From Dechloromonas sp. (GTDB lineage Bacteria > Pseudomonadota > Gammaproteobacteria > Burkholderiales > Rhodocyclaceae): a stretch of 64,000 nucleotides of DNA. The stretch covers positions 69,350 to 133,349 of the forward strand of contig JAQTXC010000003.1 in assembly GCA_028689015.1 (NCBI GenBank), written 5' to 3'. This document shows, in pieces, positions 30,878 through 40,374 of the stretch. How positions within the stretch are numbered: position 1 is the stretch's first letter; each line of letters begins with the position of its first letter. The notes below the pieces were generated by a model. The model had not been told where the DNA came from. It saw nothing but the letters and a program-made list of their open reading frames with translations, and searched no databases. Made by a program: the position numbers and the translations under genes.

Positions 30878-31771
30878 TCAATTTTTCAACACCCAGGCCA
30901 AGGCCAGCGGCAGGAAAATCAAGGCGGCCAGGTTGCCGATCAAGACGATCGATGCCACACGCTGCGGCTCCTGCTGATAACGCTCGGCAAAAAGGAAATT
31001 GAGCACCGCCGGCGGCAAGGCACCAAAGACAAACAGCATCGCCGCATCGCGCCCACTCAGCCCCAGCAAGGTGATGACCCCAGCCGCAATGACCATGCCG
31101 GCCAGCGGTCGCAACACGGCACTGCCCACCGCCAGGCGCCACTCGCCAAAACTGACATCGGTCATCCGCACGCCAAGCGAGAACAACAGCAAGGGCACCG
31201 AAACATCGCCCAGCATCTTGATGGCGATGATCAGCGGCGTCCAGACTGCGATATTGAGCAAGGCCACGGTCAACCCAGCGATCGCCGCAAAAACCACCGG
31301 AACACGCCACAAGGTCAACAAACGGGTTTTCGGGTCGAGCAGGCGTGCGCCAAAGGAAAAATGCAGCGTGTTCTCGACCATGAACAGGATCACCGCTGCA
31401 GGCAGTGCGCTCTCGCCCCAGGCCAGCACGGCCAGCGGCAGGCCGATATTGCCGGAATTGTTGAACAGCATCGGCGGCACCAGGGTTTTGGGCGCCACAC
31501 CAATCAAGCGGGCCAGCGGCCAGGCCAGCAAGCCACAACTGGCCAACACCAGGAGTCCCCCCAAGGCCAGCGGCGCATAGGCCGCCAGATCAAAGGACTT
31601 CCCGGCCATGGCCGCAAAGACCAGGGCCGGCACGAAAACATCCATGTTCAGGCGGTTGGCCACCGCCATTTCCGGCTTGTGTTTACGCCCGTAAAAAAAC
31701 CCGGCCGCGACAATGCCAAAAATGGGAAACAGGATGGCGAGCAGGCGAAAACTCAGGCTCGATTCGTCCAC
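30878..31771 (-). CDS. AEC-family (auxin efflux carrier) transporter
   Basis: 297 residues with about ten hydrophobic helices. The family motif around the first broken helix, NNSGNIGLPLAVLAWG, is clear, as is a second half with GALPPAVLNFLFAERY. These permeases move small organic anions across the inner membrane. The substrate cannot be read from sequence. The start is a GTG with GAGG eight bases upstream. It converges with the hslR-like gene. Confidence 0.85.
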   Translation of the reverse strand: MDESSLSFRLLAILFPIFGIVAAGFFYGRKHKPEMAVANRLNMDVFVPALVFAAMAGKSFDLAAYAPLALGGLLVLASCGLLAWPLARLIGVAPKTLVPPMLFNNSGNIGLPLAVLAWGESALPAAVILFMVENTLHFSFGARLLDPKTRLLTLWRVPVVFAAIAGLTVALLNIAVWTPLIIAIKMLGDVSVPLLLFSLGVRMTDVSFGEWRLAVGSAVLRPLAGMVIAAGVITLLGLSGRDAAMLFVFGALPPAVLNFLFAERYQQEPQRVASIVLIGNLAALIFLPLALAWVLKN

Positions 31772-31848
31772 ACGACAATCCTCACAGGCAACTTAGAGCA
31801 AGCCACAGTACGGGCGGCCGGGCCGCCAGCCTAGTCGGGAATACCCGC

Positions 31849-33186
31849 TTACAGCACGTAGCGCGACAAATCCTCGTCGGCGGCCACTTCACCCAGCTTT
31901 TCATTGACGTAGGCCGCGTCGACCGCGACGCCCGTCAATCCCGGCCGCCCAGCGTCGAAGGACACCTCCTCGAGCAACTTCTCCATCACCGTATGCAGAC
32001 GACGCGCCCCGATGTTCTCGGTCTTTTCATTCACTTGAAAAGCAATCTCGGCCATGCGGCGGATACCGTCTGCGGCAAATTCGACACGGACCCCTTCTGT
32101 GTCAAGCAATGCCTGATACTGCTTGGTCAGGCATGCATCCGTCTGGGTCAGGATGCATTCAAAGTCAGCGACCGACAGCGAATCCAACTCAACTCGAATC
32201 GGAAAGCGCCCCTGCAGCTCGGGTATCAGGTCGGAGGGCTTGGCCAGATGGAAGGCACCCGAGGCAATAAATAGAATGTGATCAGTTTTGATCATGCCGT
32301 ACTTGGTCGACACCGTCGTCCCCTCAACCAGCGGCAACAGGTCGCGCTGCACACCCTGACGCGACACATCGGCCCCCTGACTATCGGAGCGGCTAGTCAC
32401 CTTGTCGATTTCGTCAAGGAAGACGATACCGTTCTGCTCCACCGCCCGCACCGCCGCCAGCTTGGTTTCTTCATCATTGACCAGACGGGCCGCCTCTTCA
32501 TCCGTCAGCAACTTGAGCGCTTCCTTGATCTTCAGCTTGCGCGACTTCTTTTTGGCATTGCCCAGGTTCTGAAACATGCCCTGAATCTGCTGGGTCAGTT
32601 CCTCCATACCCGGCGGCGCGAAGATTTCCGCCTGCATGGCCGGAGCGGCGACTTCGATATCGATCTCTTTGTCGTCGAGTTCGCCCTCGCGCAATTTCTT
32701 GCGGAATTTCTGCCGCGTCGCGTTATCCGCGGTCGACGCCGATTCTTCAGCATAAAACCCAGGACTGCGCGCCGGGGGCAACAAGACATCCAGCACCCGC
32801 TCCTCGGCGGCATCCTCGGCCCGCCCGCGCATGGCTTTCATCGCCTGCTCCCGCTGACTCTTGATCGCCATCTCGACCAGATCGCGGATGATGGTCTCAA
32901 CATCGCGGCCAACATAACCCACTTCGGTAAACTTGGTCGCCTCAATCTTGATGAAGGGGGCATTGGCCAGACGGGCCAGACGACGCGCAATCTCGGTCTT
33001 GCCCACGCCGGTCGGGCCGATCATCAGGATGTTCTTGGGGGTAATTTCCTGGCGCAGGGGATCAGCCACCTGCGAGCGTCGCCAGCGATTGCGCAAGGCG
33101 ATGGCCACCGCCTTCTTGGCGGCTTGCTGGCCAACAATATGTTTGTCGAGTTCGGAGACGATCTCCTTGGGGGTCATGGTCGTCAT
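31849..33186 (-). CDS. hslU: ATP-dependent unfoldase HslU
   Basis: 445 residues. HslU is the AAA+ ring that unfolds substrates and feeds them to HslV. Walker A is GPTGVGKT (57-64), Walker [10 protein letters not shown], and the C-terminus ends LSRYVL, the tail that inserts into HslV. The inserted I domain is seen between about 110 and 220. The start overlaps the hslV stop by four bases. Confidence 0.96.
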   Translation of the reverse strand: MTTMTPKEIVSELDKHIVGQQAAKKAVAIALRNRWRRSQVADPLRQEITPKNILMIGPTGVGKTEIARRLARLANAPFIKIEATKFTEVGYVGRDVETIIRDLVEMAIKSQREQAMKAMRGRAEDAAEERVLDVLLPPARSPGFYAEESASTADNATRQKFRKKLREGELDDKEIDIEVAAPAMQAEIFAPPGMEELTQQIQGMFQNLGNAKKKSRKLKIKEALKLLTDEEAARLVNDEETKLAAVRAVEQNGIVFLDEIDKVTSRSDSQGADVSRQGVQRDLLPLVEGTTVSTKYGMIKTDHILFIASGAFHLAKPSDLIPELQGRFPIRVELDSLSVADFECILTQTDACLTKQYQALLDTEGVRVEFAADGIRRMAEIAFQVNEKTENIGARRLHTVMEKLLEEVSFDAGRPGLTGVAVDAAYVNEKLGEVAADEDLSRYVL

Positions 33187-33719
33187 TCGAGGGTTTCCAG
33201 CGTGAAATTACGATTGGTGTAAATGCACAGGTCGCCGGCAATTTCCAGCGACTTGGTGACGATGTCCAGCGGGCTGAGTTCGGTATTTTCCAACAGCGCC
33301 CGAGCCGCACTTTGGGCGTACGCCCCGCCGGAACCGATGGCCACAATGCCATGCTCCGGCTCCAATACATCACCATTGCCGGTAATCACCAGCGAGTGCT
33401 CACGATCAGCCACCGACAGCATGGCTTCGAGGCGACGCAGCGCCCGGTCGCTGCGCCAGTCCTTGGCCAGTTCGACTGCCGAACGCAACAAATTGCCCTG
33501 GTGCTTGTCCAGCTTGGCCTCAAAACGCTCGAACAGTGTGAAGGCATCAGCGGTCCCCCCCGCAAACCCCGCCAGAATCTGTCCCTGATACAGGCGACGA
33601 ACTTTTTTCGCCGTACCCTTGATGACGATATTGCCCAGCGTGACCTGGCCGTCGCCACCCATGCTCACCGACTGGCCCCGACGCACCGACAGGATGGTCG
33701 TACCGTGATATTGCTCCAT
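33183..33719 (-). CDS. hslV: ATP-dependent protease subunit HslV
   Basis: 178 residues. The proteasome-like peptidase has its N-terminal nucleophile at Thr7 in [11 protein letters not shown], exposed after removal of six residues. The [14 protein letters not shown] segment near the C-terminus is characteristic. It is coupled to hslU and starts 14 bases after the STAS-repeat gene, with which it may be cotranscribed. Confidence 0.96.
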   Translation of the reverse strand: MEQYHGTTILSVRRGQSVSMGGDGQVTLGNIVIKGTAKKVRRLYQGQILAGFAGGTADAFTLFERFEAKLDKHQGNLLRSAVELAKDWRSDRALRRLEAMLSVADREHSLVITGNGDVLEPEHGIVAIGSGGAYAQSAARALLENTELSPLDIVTKSLEIAGDLCIYTNRNFTLETLE

Positions 33720-33733
33720 ATATTTTCCTGAAA

Positions 33734-35062
33734 CTAAGACTTGGGAAGAATGACGCTGGCCTGCTTGTTAACACCCACCACGGCCATCAGGCCAGCCACC
33801 AGATGATTGGGGTTGCGAATGACCACTTCCTTACCAGCCGCCCGGTAGGGCGACAGCCGATTGACCATCTGACCAGCCGAGAAGAAGTCGAGCCGGGCCA
33901 GTTCGCTGCAATCAATGATCGGTGCATCCTGCAACTCCAGCACGGACAACAAGCTATCGAAATGTTCGTTTTTGAGCTCACCGCGCAAATAATGCACCGT
34001 CTCCGCCACCGGCAGGCTGATCTCGAGCGGAGCTGCGTCCTGGCGCGGCTCCCATGAGGGCGGAGAGACTTCGAAGGTAATGGCGTAATCCACCGCCCGC
34101 TCCTCAAAATGCGCCTGCGACCCATGTCGTTGCAGCAATTCAAGCAGCAGCAGCCAACTCGCCTCGTGTGCCGCCTCTCCGGTCACCAGGCGATCATCCA
34201 GGCGCTGCTGCAAGTGATCGACCGCGACCAGGTTCACGACCTGCTCCGCCTGACGTGCCGTGCGCAATGCCGTCGCCAGCAGGCCCGCCACTTCATCATC
34301 ACACCCCAGCAACTGGCCGCAATCGATGAGCACCGGCGACGCAGCCGTCTGCAGCCGTGCCAGTTCAGCCAGCACCGGCCGCGCGATGTCCACGGTCAAC
34401 ACGCCCTTGAGATTCAATTGCCGAACCCCGGACACCGCACACACCGTCGTCGACATCGATTCGCGCCAGGGCGGCGGCGACATTTCGCAAATCTTGGCAT
34501 ACTCAACAGACAAGCGCTCGTAAGCAGCGCGATCACCGGCAATGTGCAAAAAATCGAACAGCATCAGCCAGAAAGGTCGCCCCTTGGGGCATGGATAACT
34601 CTGGATATGCGCTTCAAGCAGCGAGCGCACCAGCGCATCCTGACCGTTGGCGAACATCACCACCACGTGTTCAATATCGGCCTGCATGGGATCGACGCCA
34701 TCGCGGACGTCAATGCCCATGATGGTTGACACGGTGACAAACCCTTCTAGGTCTTCGGAATAATCATCCTCATCGTCGATCGGAGGCAAGGGTTTGAGCA
34801 CAGGACGGGGGGGGGCCAAAGGTGCAGCGGGCTTGATCACCGGCGGCGGTGCGACAGGGCGTGCCGCCGCTGCCAGAGGCTTTGCTGGCATGACGGGCAA
34901 TGGCTTCGACCGGGCGACGGGCGGCGCCAGGCTCGCCGATTTCTGTGGCGCTTGCGGCGGCGCGGCGGTGACAACAGGCGCCGCCGGGGCGATCGGCTTG
35001 GGCCGGGCCGCCGGCCGCTCGGGCATTTTTTCAGGTGCTTTCTTAAAAAACGAGAAAACCAT
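33734..35062 (-). CDS. duplicated helical plus STAS-domain protein with a Pro/Ala-rich linker
   Basis: 442 residues. A short N-terminus is followed by a Pro/Ala/Lys-rich linker (11-100). Two similar units come after it. Each has a helical segment ending in a shared motif ([12 protein letters not shown], 188-199; [12 protein letters not shown], 326-337) and then a STAS-like alpha/beta unit (about 213-290 and 355-440). The conserved strand-helix PVLIDCGQL and PIIDCSEL in the two halves shows the duplication. STAS domains usually mediate regulatory contacts. No catalytic residues or membrane segments are seen. A G9 tract at 34807-34815 encodes part of the linker. The specific role, and any link to HslVU, is unknown. 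Confidence 0.8.
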   Translation of the reverse strand: MVFSFFKKAPEKMPERPAARPKPIAPAAPVVTAAPPQAPQKSASLAPPVARSKPLPVMPAKPLAAAARPVAPPPVIKPAAPLAPPRPVLKPLPPIDDEDDYSEDLEGFVTVSTIMGIDVRDGVDPMQADIEHVVVMFANGQDALVRSLLEAHIQSYPCPKGRPFWLMLFDFLHIAGDRAAYERLSVEYAKICEMSPPPWRESMSTTVCAVSGVRQLNLKGVLTVDIARPVLAELARLQTAASPVLIDCGQLLGCDDEVAGLLATALRTARQAEQVVNLVAVDHLQQRLDDRLVTGEAAHEASWLLLLELLQRHGSQAHFEERAVDYAITFEVSPPSWEPRQDAAPLEISLPVAETVHYLRGELKNEHFDSLLSVLELQDAPIIDCSELARLDFFSAGQMVNRLSPYRAAGKEVVIRNPNHLVAGLMAVVGVNKQASVILPKS

Positions 35063-35108
35063 GACAACTCCGCAACTAGGTGCTTGGTTTTAGCACGTCA
35101 GCGCCGCA

Positions 35109-35873
35109 TCACGCAATGAATACAGCACCAATGACCAATAGCAAGGCCAATACCGGGCCAAAGGGTAGATCAAGGCTCAGCGCCAGGGCAAAAGCCAAGC
35201 CATAGGCCAGCACCGCCAGCAGGACGGCATACCCCAGCGCCTGCCGCCAGTTGCGTTGCCGCCGAAAAGCCAGCCACGGAGGAATGAAAGCCAAAGCGAA
35301 AACAGCCATCACGCCCAGCCCCAGCGTGGCCACCGCCAGACAAAGCGCAACCAGCACATCGAATCCGACCTGGCTCGGCCACAGGGCCTGGCCACGCAAG
35401 CGCTGAAGGTCCGGCCACAACTGGGCCAGCAGCAAACCCCGGTGACCACGGTAAAGCCACAGCAAGGCTAGCAACAAGGCCATCAACGCCAAGCCCAGCT
35501 CGCGTTCGCCAGCAAAATACAACTGCCCGTCGAACAAGGAATGCCCCAGCCGTTCCGCCTGCGGCCAATGTGCCACTAACAGGACACTGGCCGCCCAGCC
35601 GGCAAGCAGCAGCAGGACGTCGCCGGCCATGCCACTCAGCCGTCGGGCCGACAGCGGCCGCAACAAACCGGCCAAGCTCGCCGCCAGCAGGCCACCCAGC
35701 AGCGCAGGTAGTGCCACAACAGCGGCCGTCAACGCCCCGGCCGCCGCCATCTGGGCATAAGCCAGCGCAGCCAGCCATTGCTGCCGCAAGCGCAAATAAC
35801 AGCCCAGCAGCGGCAGCAAGACCGCCAGCGCCAGTCCAGTCAGAAAAGGAAGCAGGAAAAGGTCAAAGGCCAT
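35109..35873 (-). CDS. znuB: zinc/manganese-type ABC transporter permease (ZnuB-like)
   Basis: 254 residues from MAFDLFLLPF. The large upstream extension of the frame is antisense overlap with the ATPase gene. Eight or so hydrophobic helices, the family start FLTGLALAVLLPLLGCYLRLR and the ALAYAQMAAAGAL segment match the ABC-3 permease family. It overlaps the ATPase gene by 11 bases. Together with it and ZnuA it should import a divalent metal across the inner membrane. Confidence 0.85.
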   Translation of the reverse strand: MAFDLFLLPFLTGLALAVLLPLLGCYLRLRQQWLAALAYAQMAAAGALTAAVVALPALLGGLLAASLAGLLRPLSARRLSGMAGDVLLLLAGWAASVLLVAHWPQAERLGHSLFDGQLYFAGERELGLALMALLLALLWLYRGHRGLLLAQLWPDLQRLRGQALWPSQVGFDVLVALCLAVATLGLGVMAVFALAFIPPWLAFRRQRNWRQALGYAVLLAVLAYGLAFALALSLDLPFGPVLALLLVIGAVFIA

Positions 35874-36444
35874 CGAAGGCCTCCAGGTGCAACACCCGGT
35901 CACACACCATGGCCACAAAATCGCTGTCGTGGCTGACCAGGAGCAGGCCCGCCCCCAGCGCCACCCGCTCACGCAAGTGAGCCGCCAGGTAAGCCACCCC
36001 GGCGGCATCCAGGTGATTCGTCGGTTCGTCGAGCAACACCAAGTCGCCCGCGGACTGCAGGATGGCCCACAAAGCGAGGAAGTGACGCTGGCCACCGGAC
36101 AATTGATCGAGACGCTCGTCGAGACGACCCGCCAGCCAATCCGGCAGCCCCTGCGCGCTCGCTTCGGTCAGCGCCAGCAGATCGCGACCGGATAAAGGCA
36201 GCCCCTCAAGAGGGGGTGGATTCTGCGTCTGCAGGACGATGGTGGCGCCAGGCGCCACCTTGAGTACGCCAGAAAAAATCCGGGCCCGACCGGCCAGAGC
36301 GGCCAGCAAGGTGCTCTTGCCCGCCCCGTTCGGACCGACCAGGCCGAGCACTTCACCCCGCCCCAGGGTCAGGTTGAGCGGGCCGCAGCAGGGCTGCTGC
36401 CAGCCGAGGACGGCCGCCTGCAACTGCAACAAGGGTGCGCTCAT
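35863..36444 (-). CDS. znuC: zinc-type ABC transporter ATPase (ZnuC-like)
   Basis: 193 residues, shorter than the usual 230-260 of ZnuC. Walker A GPNGAGKST (37-45), the signature LSGGQ, Walker B LVLLDEPTNHLD and the switch His in SHD are all complete, so it should be active. The missing part is the C-terminal extension. The start overlaps the znuA stop by four bases. Confidence 0.87.
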   Translation of the reverse strand: MSAPLLQLQAAVLGWQQPCCGPLNLTLGRGEVLGLVGPNGAGKSTLLAALAGRARIFSGVLKVAPGATIVLQTQNPPPLEGLPLSGRDLLALTEASAQGLPDWLAGRLDERLDQLSGGQRHFLALWAILQSAGDLVLLDEPTNHLDAAGVAYLAAHLRERVALGAGLLLVSHDSDFVAMVCDRVLHLEAFDGL

Positions 36445-37337
36445 CGCAGCGCCGACAACAAACGCGCCAAGCTGTCGTCGAACAAACCGAACAGATCAGT
36501 TGCCGCCGGCGTCCCTCCAACGGTATAGGGCAACATCACGGCCGTAATACCCGCCTTGCCAGCTAGCCAGTCACTGGGTCCGGCCGGCTGATACGGGGTG
36601 CGCAGCACCATCGCCGCCGGGGCCGTCGCCTGCCGAGCCAGCAAACCCGCCAGATGACTGGCGCTGGGCTCAATGCCCGGTTTCGGCTCCAGTGCGCCGC
36701 GCTCGACCAGTCCCAACCAGTGCTCTAGATAGACGAACGCTCGATGATGCACCACCACCCCGACACCCCGCAGGGGTGCAGCCTGCACCGCCCAACGGGT
36801 CATCGCCGCCGTCCATCGGCGAGCAAATTCGGCTTGCCGGGCCTGGTAGTGCGGGGCATGCCCCGGGTCCAGTTGGGCCAGGCGAGCACTCAGGGCCTGC
36901 GCCACCCGCAAGACAAGGCGTGGATCAAGGTGAATATGCGGATTGCCTGCCGGGTGAACATCGCCCTGTGCCCGGTCGACCGTAGCCGGTGTTTCCAGGC
37001 GCGCCACCTGCGCCGCTGCCTCGAAATACGCGGGCTGCCCCGGCTGGATGCGAGCATTGCCGGATTCGCGCAGAACCAGCGGCAACCAGGCCACTTCCAG
37101 GTCGGCGCCGACCGCAACGACCAGATCGGCCCGCCGCGCCTGGGCCATCAACGATGGCCTGGCCTCGATACGATGCGGATCCTGAAAGGCGGTGGTCGCG
37201 GTATACACCCGGACCGCATCGCCCCCCAGTTCCTGGGCTAACGCCCCCCACTCCGGCACGGTTGCCAAAATATTCAAGGCCGCCATGGCCGGTGCGGTGA
37301 CGATAGCGCACAACAAAGCAATCAAATAACGCGACAT
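36441..37337 (-). CDS. znuA: periplasmic metal-binding protein (ZnuA-like)
   Basis: 298 residues from the ATG at 37337. A start two codons earlier would sit directly on the AAGGAG site, so the second ATG, seven bases downstream of it, is preferred. A signal peptide ends near APAMA. Ligand positions of the TroA/ZnuA fold are kept: DPHRIE, NPHIHLDP, VVHHRAFVYLEHWLGL and the final Asp in ATDLFGLFD. PGIEPSASHLAGL is the usual family block. It lacks a long His-rich loop, so zinc is likely but manganese or iron is not excluded. The gene is 10 bases after the barrel gene and overlaps the ATPase gene. Confidence 0.88.
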   Translation of the reverse strand: MSRYLIALLCAIVTAPAMAALNILATVPEWGALAQELGGDAVRVYTATTAFQDPHRIEARPSLMAQARRADLVVAVGADLEVAWLPLVLRESGNARIQPGQPAYFEAAAQVARLETPATVDRAQGDVHPAGNPHIHLDPRLVLRVAQALSARLAQLDPGHAPHYQARQAEFARRWTAAMTRWAVQAAPLRGVGVVVHHRAFVYLEHWLGLVERGALEPKPGIEPSASHLAGLLARQATAPAAMVLRTPYQPAGPSDWLAGKAGITAVMLPYTVGGTPAATDLFGLFDDSLARLLSALR

Positions 37338-37347
37338 GCGCATCTCC

Positions 37348-38742
37348 TTAATAGGTGTGGGCGCCATGCGCGCCAAGGCTCATCACGTATTGCAAGGTCC
37401 ACTGCCGGTCAGTGAAGCCAGGCGTCGCCTGGTCGACGGCATATTGCAAGCGCAGACGCGAAAATTCGCTCCAGCGATAATCCACCATCGCGCTGCTTTT
37501 TTGTGGCCGATAGGCGTCGACCGCGAGAAAAGCCGCATTCGTTCCCAGATCGCGCCGGCCGCTGTCCAGGCGTTCATAACGCAAGCCTGCCCGCCAGGCC
37601 GGGGCAAATTGATAAACAGTCTGGGCATACCAGCCGCGCTGGCGGGTGCTGTAATCGCTAACCACGCCATCACAGGATACCGCCACCCCCGCCGTCGCTT
37701 CGGCACAGGCCAGGTTACCCTGCTCGGCGCGGACGAAATACTCGCCCTGCACTTTCAGGTTGCGCACCGCCGGATTGCCGTTCGGTGCCCATTTCCAAAC
37801 AAAATCCGCCAACCAGGTGCTTGACCGCCCGGAAAAATTACCCAGCGCCTCGACCCCATTGATCACGTCCTCGAAATGCGCCGAACGATCCTGCGCCCGG
37901 GTCTGCAAATAGGACAGCCCCCCCCGCCACGTGTGGGCAACCCCGAGATCGCCGCCGAGATGGGCGAACAGCGCGCTGGCCCCAGCACCATTGACGTTGC
38001 GCTCGCTACCCGGGAAGGCGGCGCCCCGGCCGAGTTCGGCCCCCAACTCGACAAACAACTCGGTCGGTGCCAGCCATTTCAACTGCACGCCATCCTGCAG
38101 ATAACTCCCTTCGTCGCCAAACAAGGCCCGATACATCAACGGCGCATCGGCAAAATCCCACATATGCGGATGCTGGCCGTTCAGATAACCGATACCGGAA
38201 CGCTGCCGGCCGACCTTCAGCCCCAGGCCCTGATCCAGACCCAGCGAACGGAACCAGGCCTCTTCGACCTCGGCCGCCCCATCCTTCATCGCCAGGATGG
38301 CCTGACCGCGCCAGTGCGGATCGACATTGGCCGCCAGCACCAATTCGGTATGGTCCAGCGAGAAACCACGCTGATTGGCTGGATCGATCGCCGTGTCATG
38401 AGCATGAGCGCCCGCCGCAACGAAACCGCCGATGGCACGCTCGGCCAGCGTGCGCTGAGCACGGTAACGCCCCTGCAAGATCAGCGACACCTCGGGATTA
38501 AAAGCATTAGCGGTCGACGCCGCAGCGGGTGGAGGAGCCGCCACTGGCGCGCCAGTCGGTGCGGCATCGAGCGGACGACGCTCGGCGCTGGCCAGTTTCT
38601 GTTCGAGCGCGGCAATACGCGCTTCGTACTGCTGTTTCATCTCATTGATCTGGGTGCGGATGGCCGCCAGATCAGATTCTTCGGCCGCCAGCACGGGCCA
38701 CGAGGCGGCCAGCAAAGCGGCCGCAAGCAAGGATTTGGACAT
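37348..38742 (-). CDS. outer-membrane beta-barrel protein in the zinc operon
   Basis: 464 residues. A signal peptide (ending AAE near 20) is followed by a coiled coil (about 22-52, DLAAIRTQINEMKQQYEARI) and an Ala/Pro linker. The remainder, from about 82, alternates aromatic and polar residues and ends in a run of strands, as in 14-18-strand porins. His residues are frequent (GAHAHDTA, GQHPHMWDF, GAHGAHTY at the C-terminus). AGGAG lies six bases before the ATG. The gene is between a DUF2946-like gene and znuA, 10 bases from the latter. I infer it passes zinc or a zinc chelate across the outer membrane, but family assignment is open. Confidence 0.75.
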   Translation of the reverse strand: MSKSLLAAALLAASWPVLAAEESDLAAIRTQINEMKQQYEARIAALEQKLASAERRPLDAAPTGAPVAAPPPAAASTANAFNPEVSLILQGRYRAQRTLAERAIGGFVAAGAHAHDTAIDPANQRGFSLDHTELVLAANVDPHWRGQAILAMKDGAAEVEEAWFRSLGLDQGLGLKVGRQRSGIGYLNGQHPHMWDFADAPLMYRALFGDEGSYLQDGVQLKWLAPTELFVELGAELGRGAAFPGSERNVNGAGASALFAHLGGDLGVAHTWRGGLSYLQTRAQDRSAHFEDVINGVEALGNFSGRSSTWLADFVWKWAPNGNPAVRNLKVQGEYFVRAEQGNLACAEATAGVAVSCDGVVSDYSTRQRGWYAQTVYQFAPAWRAGLRYERLDSGRRDLGTNAAFLAVDAYRPQKSSAMVDYRWSEFSRLRLQYAVDQATPGFTDRQWTLQYVMSLGAHGAHTY

Positions 38743-38751
38743 TCATTTCTC

Positions 38752-38820
38752 CTGAAAACGCGAAGATGCCGACCACTCGCCAAGGCTGGCGGTCGACGGC
38801 TTTTAAGGGGGCGTTTTCAG
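38752..38820 (-). repeat. 10-bp perfect inverted repeat spanning the leader of the barrel gene
   Basis: CTGAAAACGC (38752-38761) and GCGTTTTCAG (38811-38820) are exact reverse complements separated by 49 bases. On the minus-strand mRNA the first arm contains the stop codon of the DUF2946-like gene, and the second overlaps the start of the AGGAG site (38749-38753) of the barrel gene. A smaller hairpin CGCCA-AGGC-TGGCG is nested inside. Confidence 0.6.
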
Positions 38821-39098
38821 CAGATGGGCGGGCCGCGCTGGGCCGGTTGCGGTGCCGGCAGGGCCAGCCGTCCGCTGGGCTGAGCCAGGATCCAGGGCCG
38901 GCGGCCGGCCAGAATCGCTGGCTGTATCGCCAGACTAGGCAAGGCCGCCGACAAATCATGCGCCACCATGCACAACTCACAGACATGGGTCGGCGCGACC
39001 CCCTCCTTGCTGACCGCATGCTCAAGCGCGTGCGCAGCCCCGGCCAACTGGGCCAGCAGCAGGACGACAACGAGCAGGAGGTGGCGCAGCGGCGACAT
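38817..39098 (-). CDS. small exported Cys protein, DUF2946-like
   Basis: 93 residues with a signal peptide (RHLLLVVVLLLAQLAGAAHA). The mature part has HVCELCMVAH, a CxxC flanked by His, and ends with R-G-P-P-I-C. That pattern of an H-C-x-x-C core and a Pro-Pro tail fits the DUF2946 family, found near metal receptors. It is the first gene of the probable zinc operon. Its ATG is nine bases after the rlmI stop, so its promoter or regulator site would have to lie within rlmI. No ribosome binding site is obvious. Confidence 0.65.
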   Translation of the reverse strand: MSPLRHLLLVVVLLLAQLAGAAHALEHAVSKEGVAPTHVCELCMVAHDLSAALPSLAIQPAILAGRRPWILAQPSGRLALPAPQPAQRGPPIC

Positions 39099-39107
39099 CG
39101 GCGAGAT

Positions 39108-40301
39108 TTAATCGACTTGCAGTAACAAGCCTTTGAGGTATTCCCCCTCGGGGAAGTTCAAAGCTACCGGATGATCGGCCGCCCCAGCCAGCCGCTGAAC
39201 GATGCGCGCTGAGCGCCCGGCATCGTGTGCTGCTGAGGCCACAATTTTCTGGAACAACTCAAGACCAATGCCGCCAGAACAGGAATAGGTCATCAACAGG
39301 CCGCCCGGCTTGAGCAAACGACAGCCGAGAATATTGATGTCCTTGTAGGCCCGCGCTGCCCGCTCGGCATGCGCCGCCGACGGCGCAAACTTGGGCGGAT
39401 CGAGGACAATGACATCGAACAACCGACCGGCCTTGCGAAATTCGCGCAAGGCATCGAAGACATCGGCCTCCAGCCACTCGGCCCGCTCGGCCGGCAACTG
39501 CGGATTGAGGGCCAGATTGGCCTGAGCCTGGGCCAGCGCCGGACCGGATGAATCGATCGACAGCACCGACGCAGCGCCGCCAGCCAGCGCCTGCAGGGAA
39601 AAGCCCCCGGTATAGCAAAAACAATTGAGCACACTGCAGTCTGTCGCCAACTGGCCGAGCAGGGCGCGATTGTCGCGCTGATCCAGATAAAAGCCGGTTT
39701 TATGGCCGCCAGCGATGTCGACCGCGAGACGCACCCCATTTTCCTCAATGACCAGCGCTTCGTCCCGCGCCGCGCCGTGCAGCCAGCCGGTGACCGGTTC
39801 CAGACCTTCCAGGCCGCGCACATCAGAATCAGAGCGTTCAAAGACCCGGGCACAGCCGGTCGCCTGGCACAAACCGGCAACAATCGCCTTGCGCCATTTA
39901 TCAGCCCCGGCCGAGGTCAGCTGGACGACGACCGTATCGCCATACTGATCGGCAATCACGCCGGGCAAGCCATCCGACTCGGCATGAATCAGGCGCAAGC
40001 CGGCCTGACCGCGCAAGGCCGGCAAGCGCTGGCGACGGGCGACGGCCAGGGCAATGCGTCGCTTGAAGAAGGCATCGTCGACCGATTCGTTCGGATCAAA
40101 GGTCCAGAAGCGAGCACGAATCTGCGATTGCGGGCTGTAGGCAGCACGCCCGAGCGGCCGCAGGTTGTCGGCCAGCACCTCGACCGTATCTCCAGGCCGG
40201 GCCCGCCCTTCGAGACGGCCAACCGAACCGGCAAACAGCCAGGGATGCGATTGCTTGAGCGCCGAGCGCTCCTTGCCGGGCATGAGTATCAACTGCGCCA
40301 T
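39108..40301 (-). CDS. rlmI: class I SAM-dependent rRNA methyltransferase, RlmI-like
   Basis: 397 residues from MAQLILMPGKERSAL. The frame stays open for 61 codons upstream, but that overlaps a terminator and a small gene. An N-terminal PUA-like domain (about 1-75) precedes the Rossmann fold with VLNCFCYTGGFSLQALAGG and the catalytic-type motif VLDPPKFAP. RlmI makes m5C at 23S position 1962 in E. coli, and RlmI-like enzymes need not share that site. It is followed by the zinc operon on the same strand. Confidence 0.88.
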   Translation of the reverse strand: MAQLILMPGKERSALKQSHPWLFAGSVGRLEGRARPGDTVEVLADNLRPLGRAAYSPQSQIRARFWTFDPNESVDDAFFKRRIALAVARRQRLPALRGQAGLRLIHAESDGLPGVIADQYGDTVVVQLTSAGADKWRKAIVAGLCQATGCARVFERSDSDVRGLEGLEPVTGWLHGAARDEALVIEENGVRLAVDIAGGHKTGFYLDQRDNRALLGQLATDCSVLNCFCYTGGFSLQALAGGAASVLSIDSSGPALAQAQANLALNPQLPAERAEWLEADVFDALREFRKAGRLFDVIVLDPPKFAPSAAHAERAARAYKDINILGCRLLKPGGLLMTYSCSGGIGLELFQKIVASAAHDAGRSARIVQRLAGAADHPVALNFPEGEYLKGLLLQVD

Positions 40302-40315
40302 GATTTTTTCCGATG

Positions 40316-40356
40316 CCAGAAACGACAAGCCCCGGCGACCTTGCGGCGACCGGGGC
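40316..40356 (-). terminator. terminator of the 50-residue gene
   Basis: Minus-strand hairpin with 7-bp arms GCCCCGG (40350-40356) and CCGGGGC (40330-40336) and a partly paired interior, followed by the moderately U-rich TTGTCGTTTC. It begins 19 bases after the stop of the small gene and lies before rlmI. Confidence 0.6.
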
Positions 40357-40374
40357 CCGAATATGCGGGAAAGC

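Noticed and set aside
31813..31827. GGCGGC-CGG-GCCGCC hairpin after hslU
   Set aside because: No T tract on either strand, so not called as a terminator.
38743..39108. Zur box search for the zinc operon
   Set aside because: No GAAATGTTATA-type palindrome was found in either gap. A site inside rlmI is not excluded.
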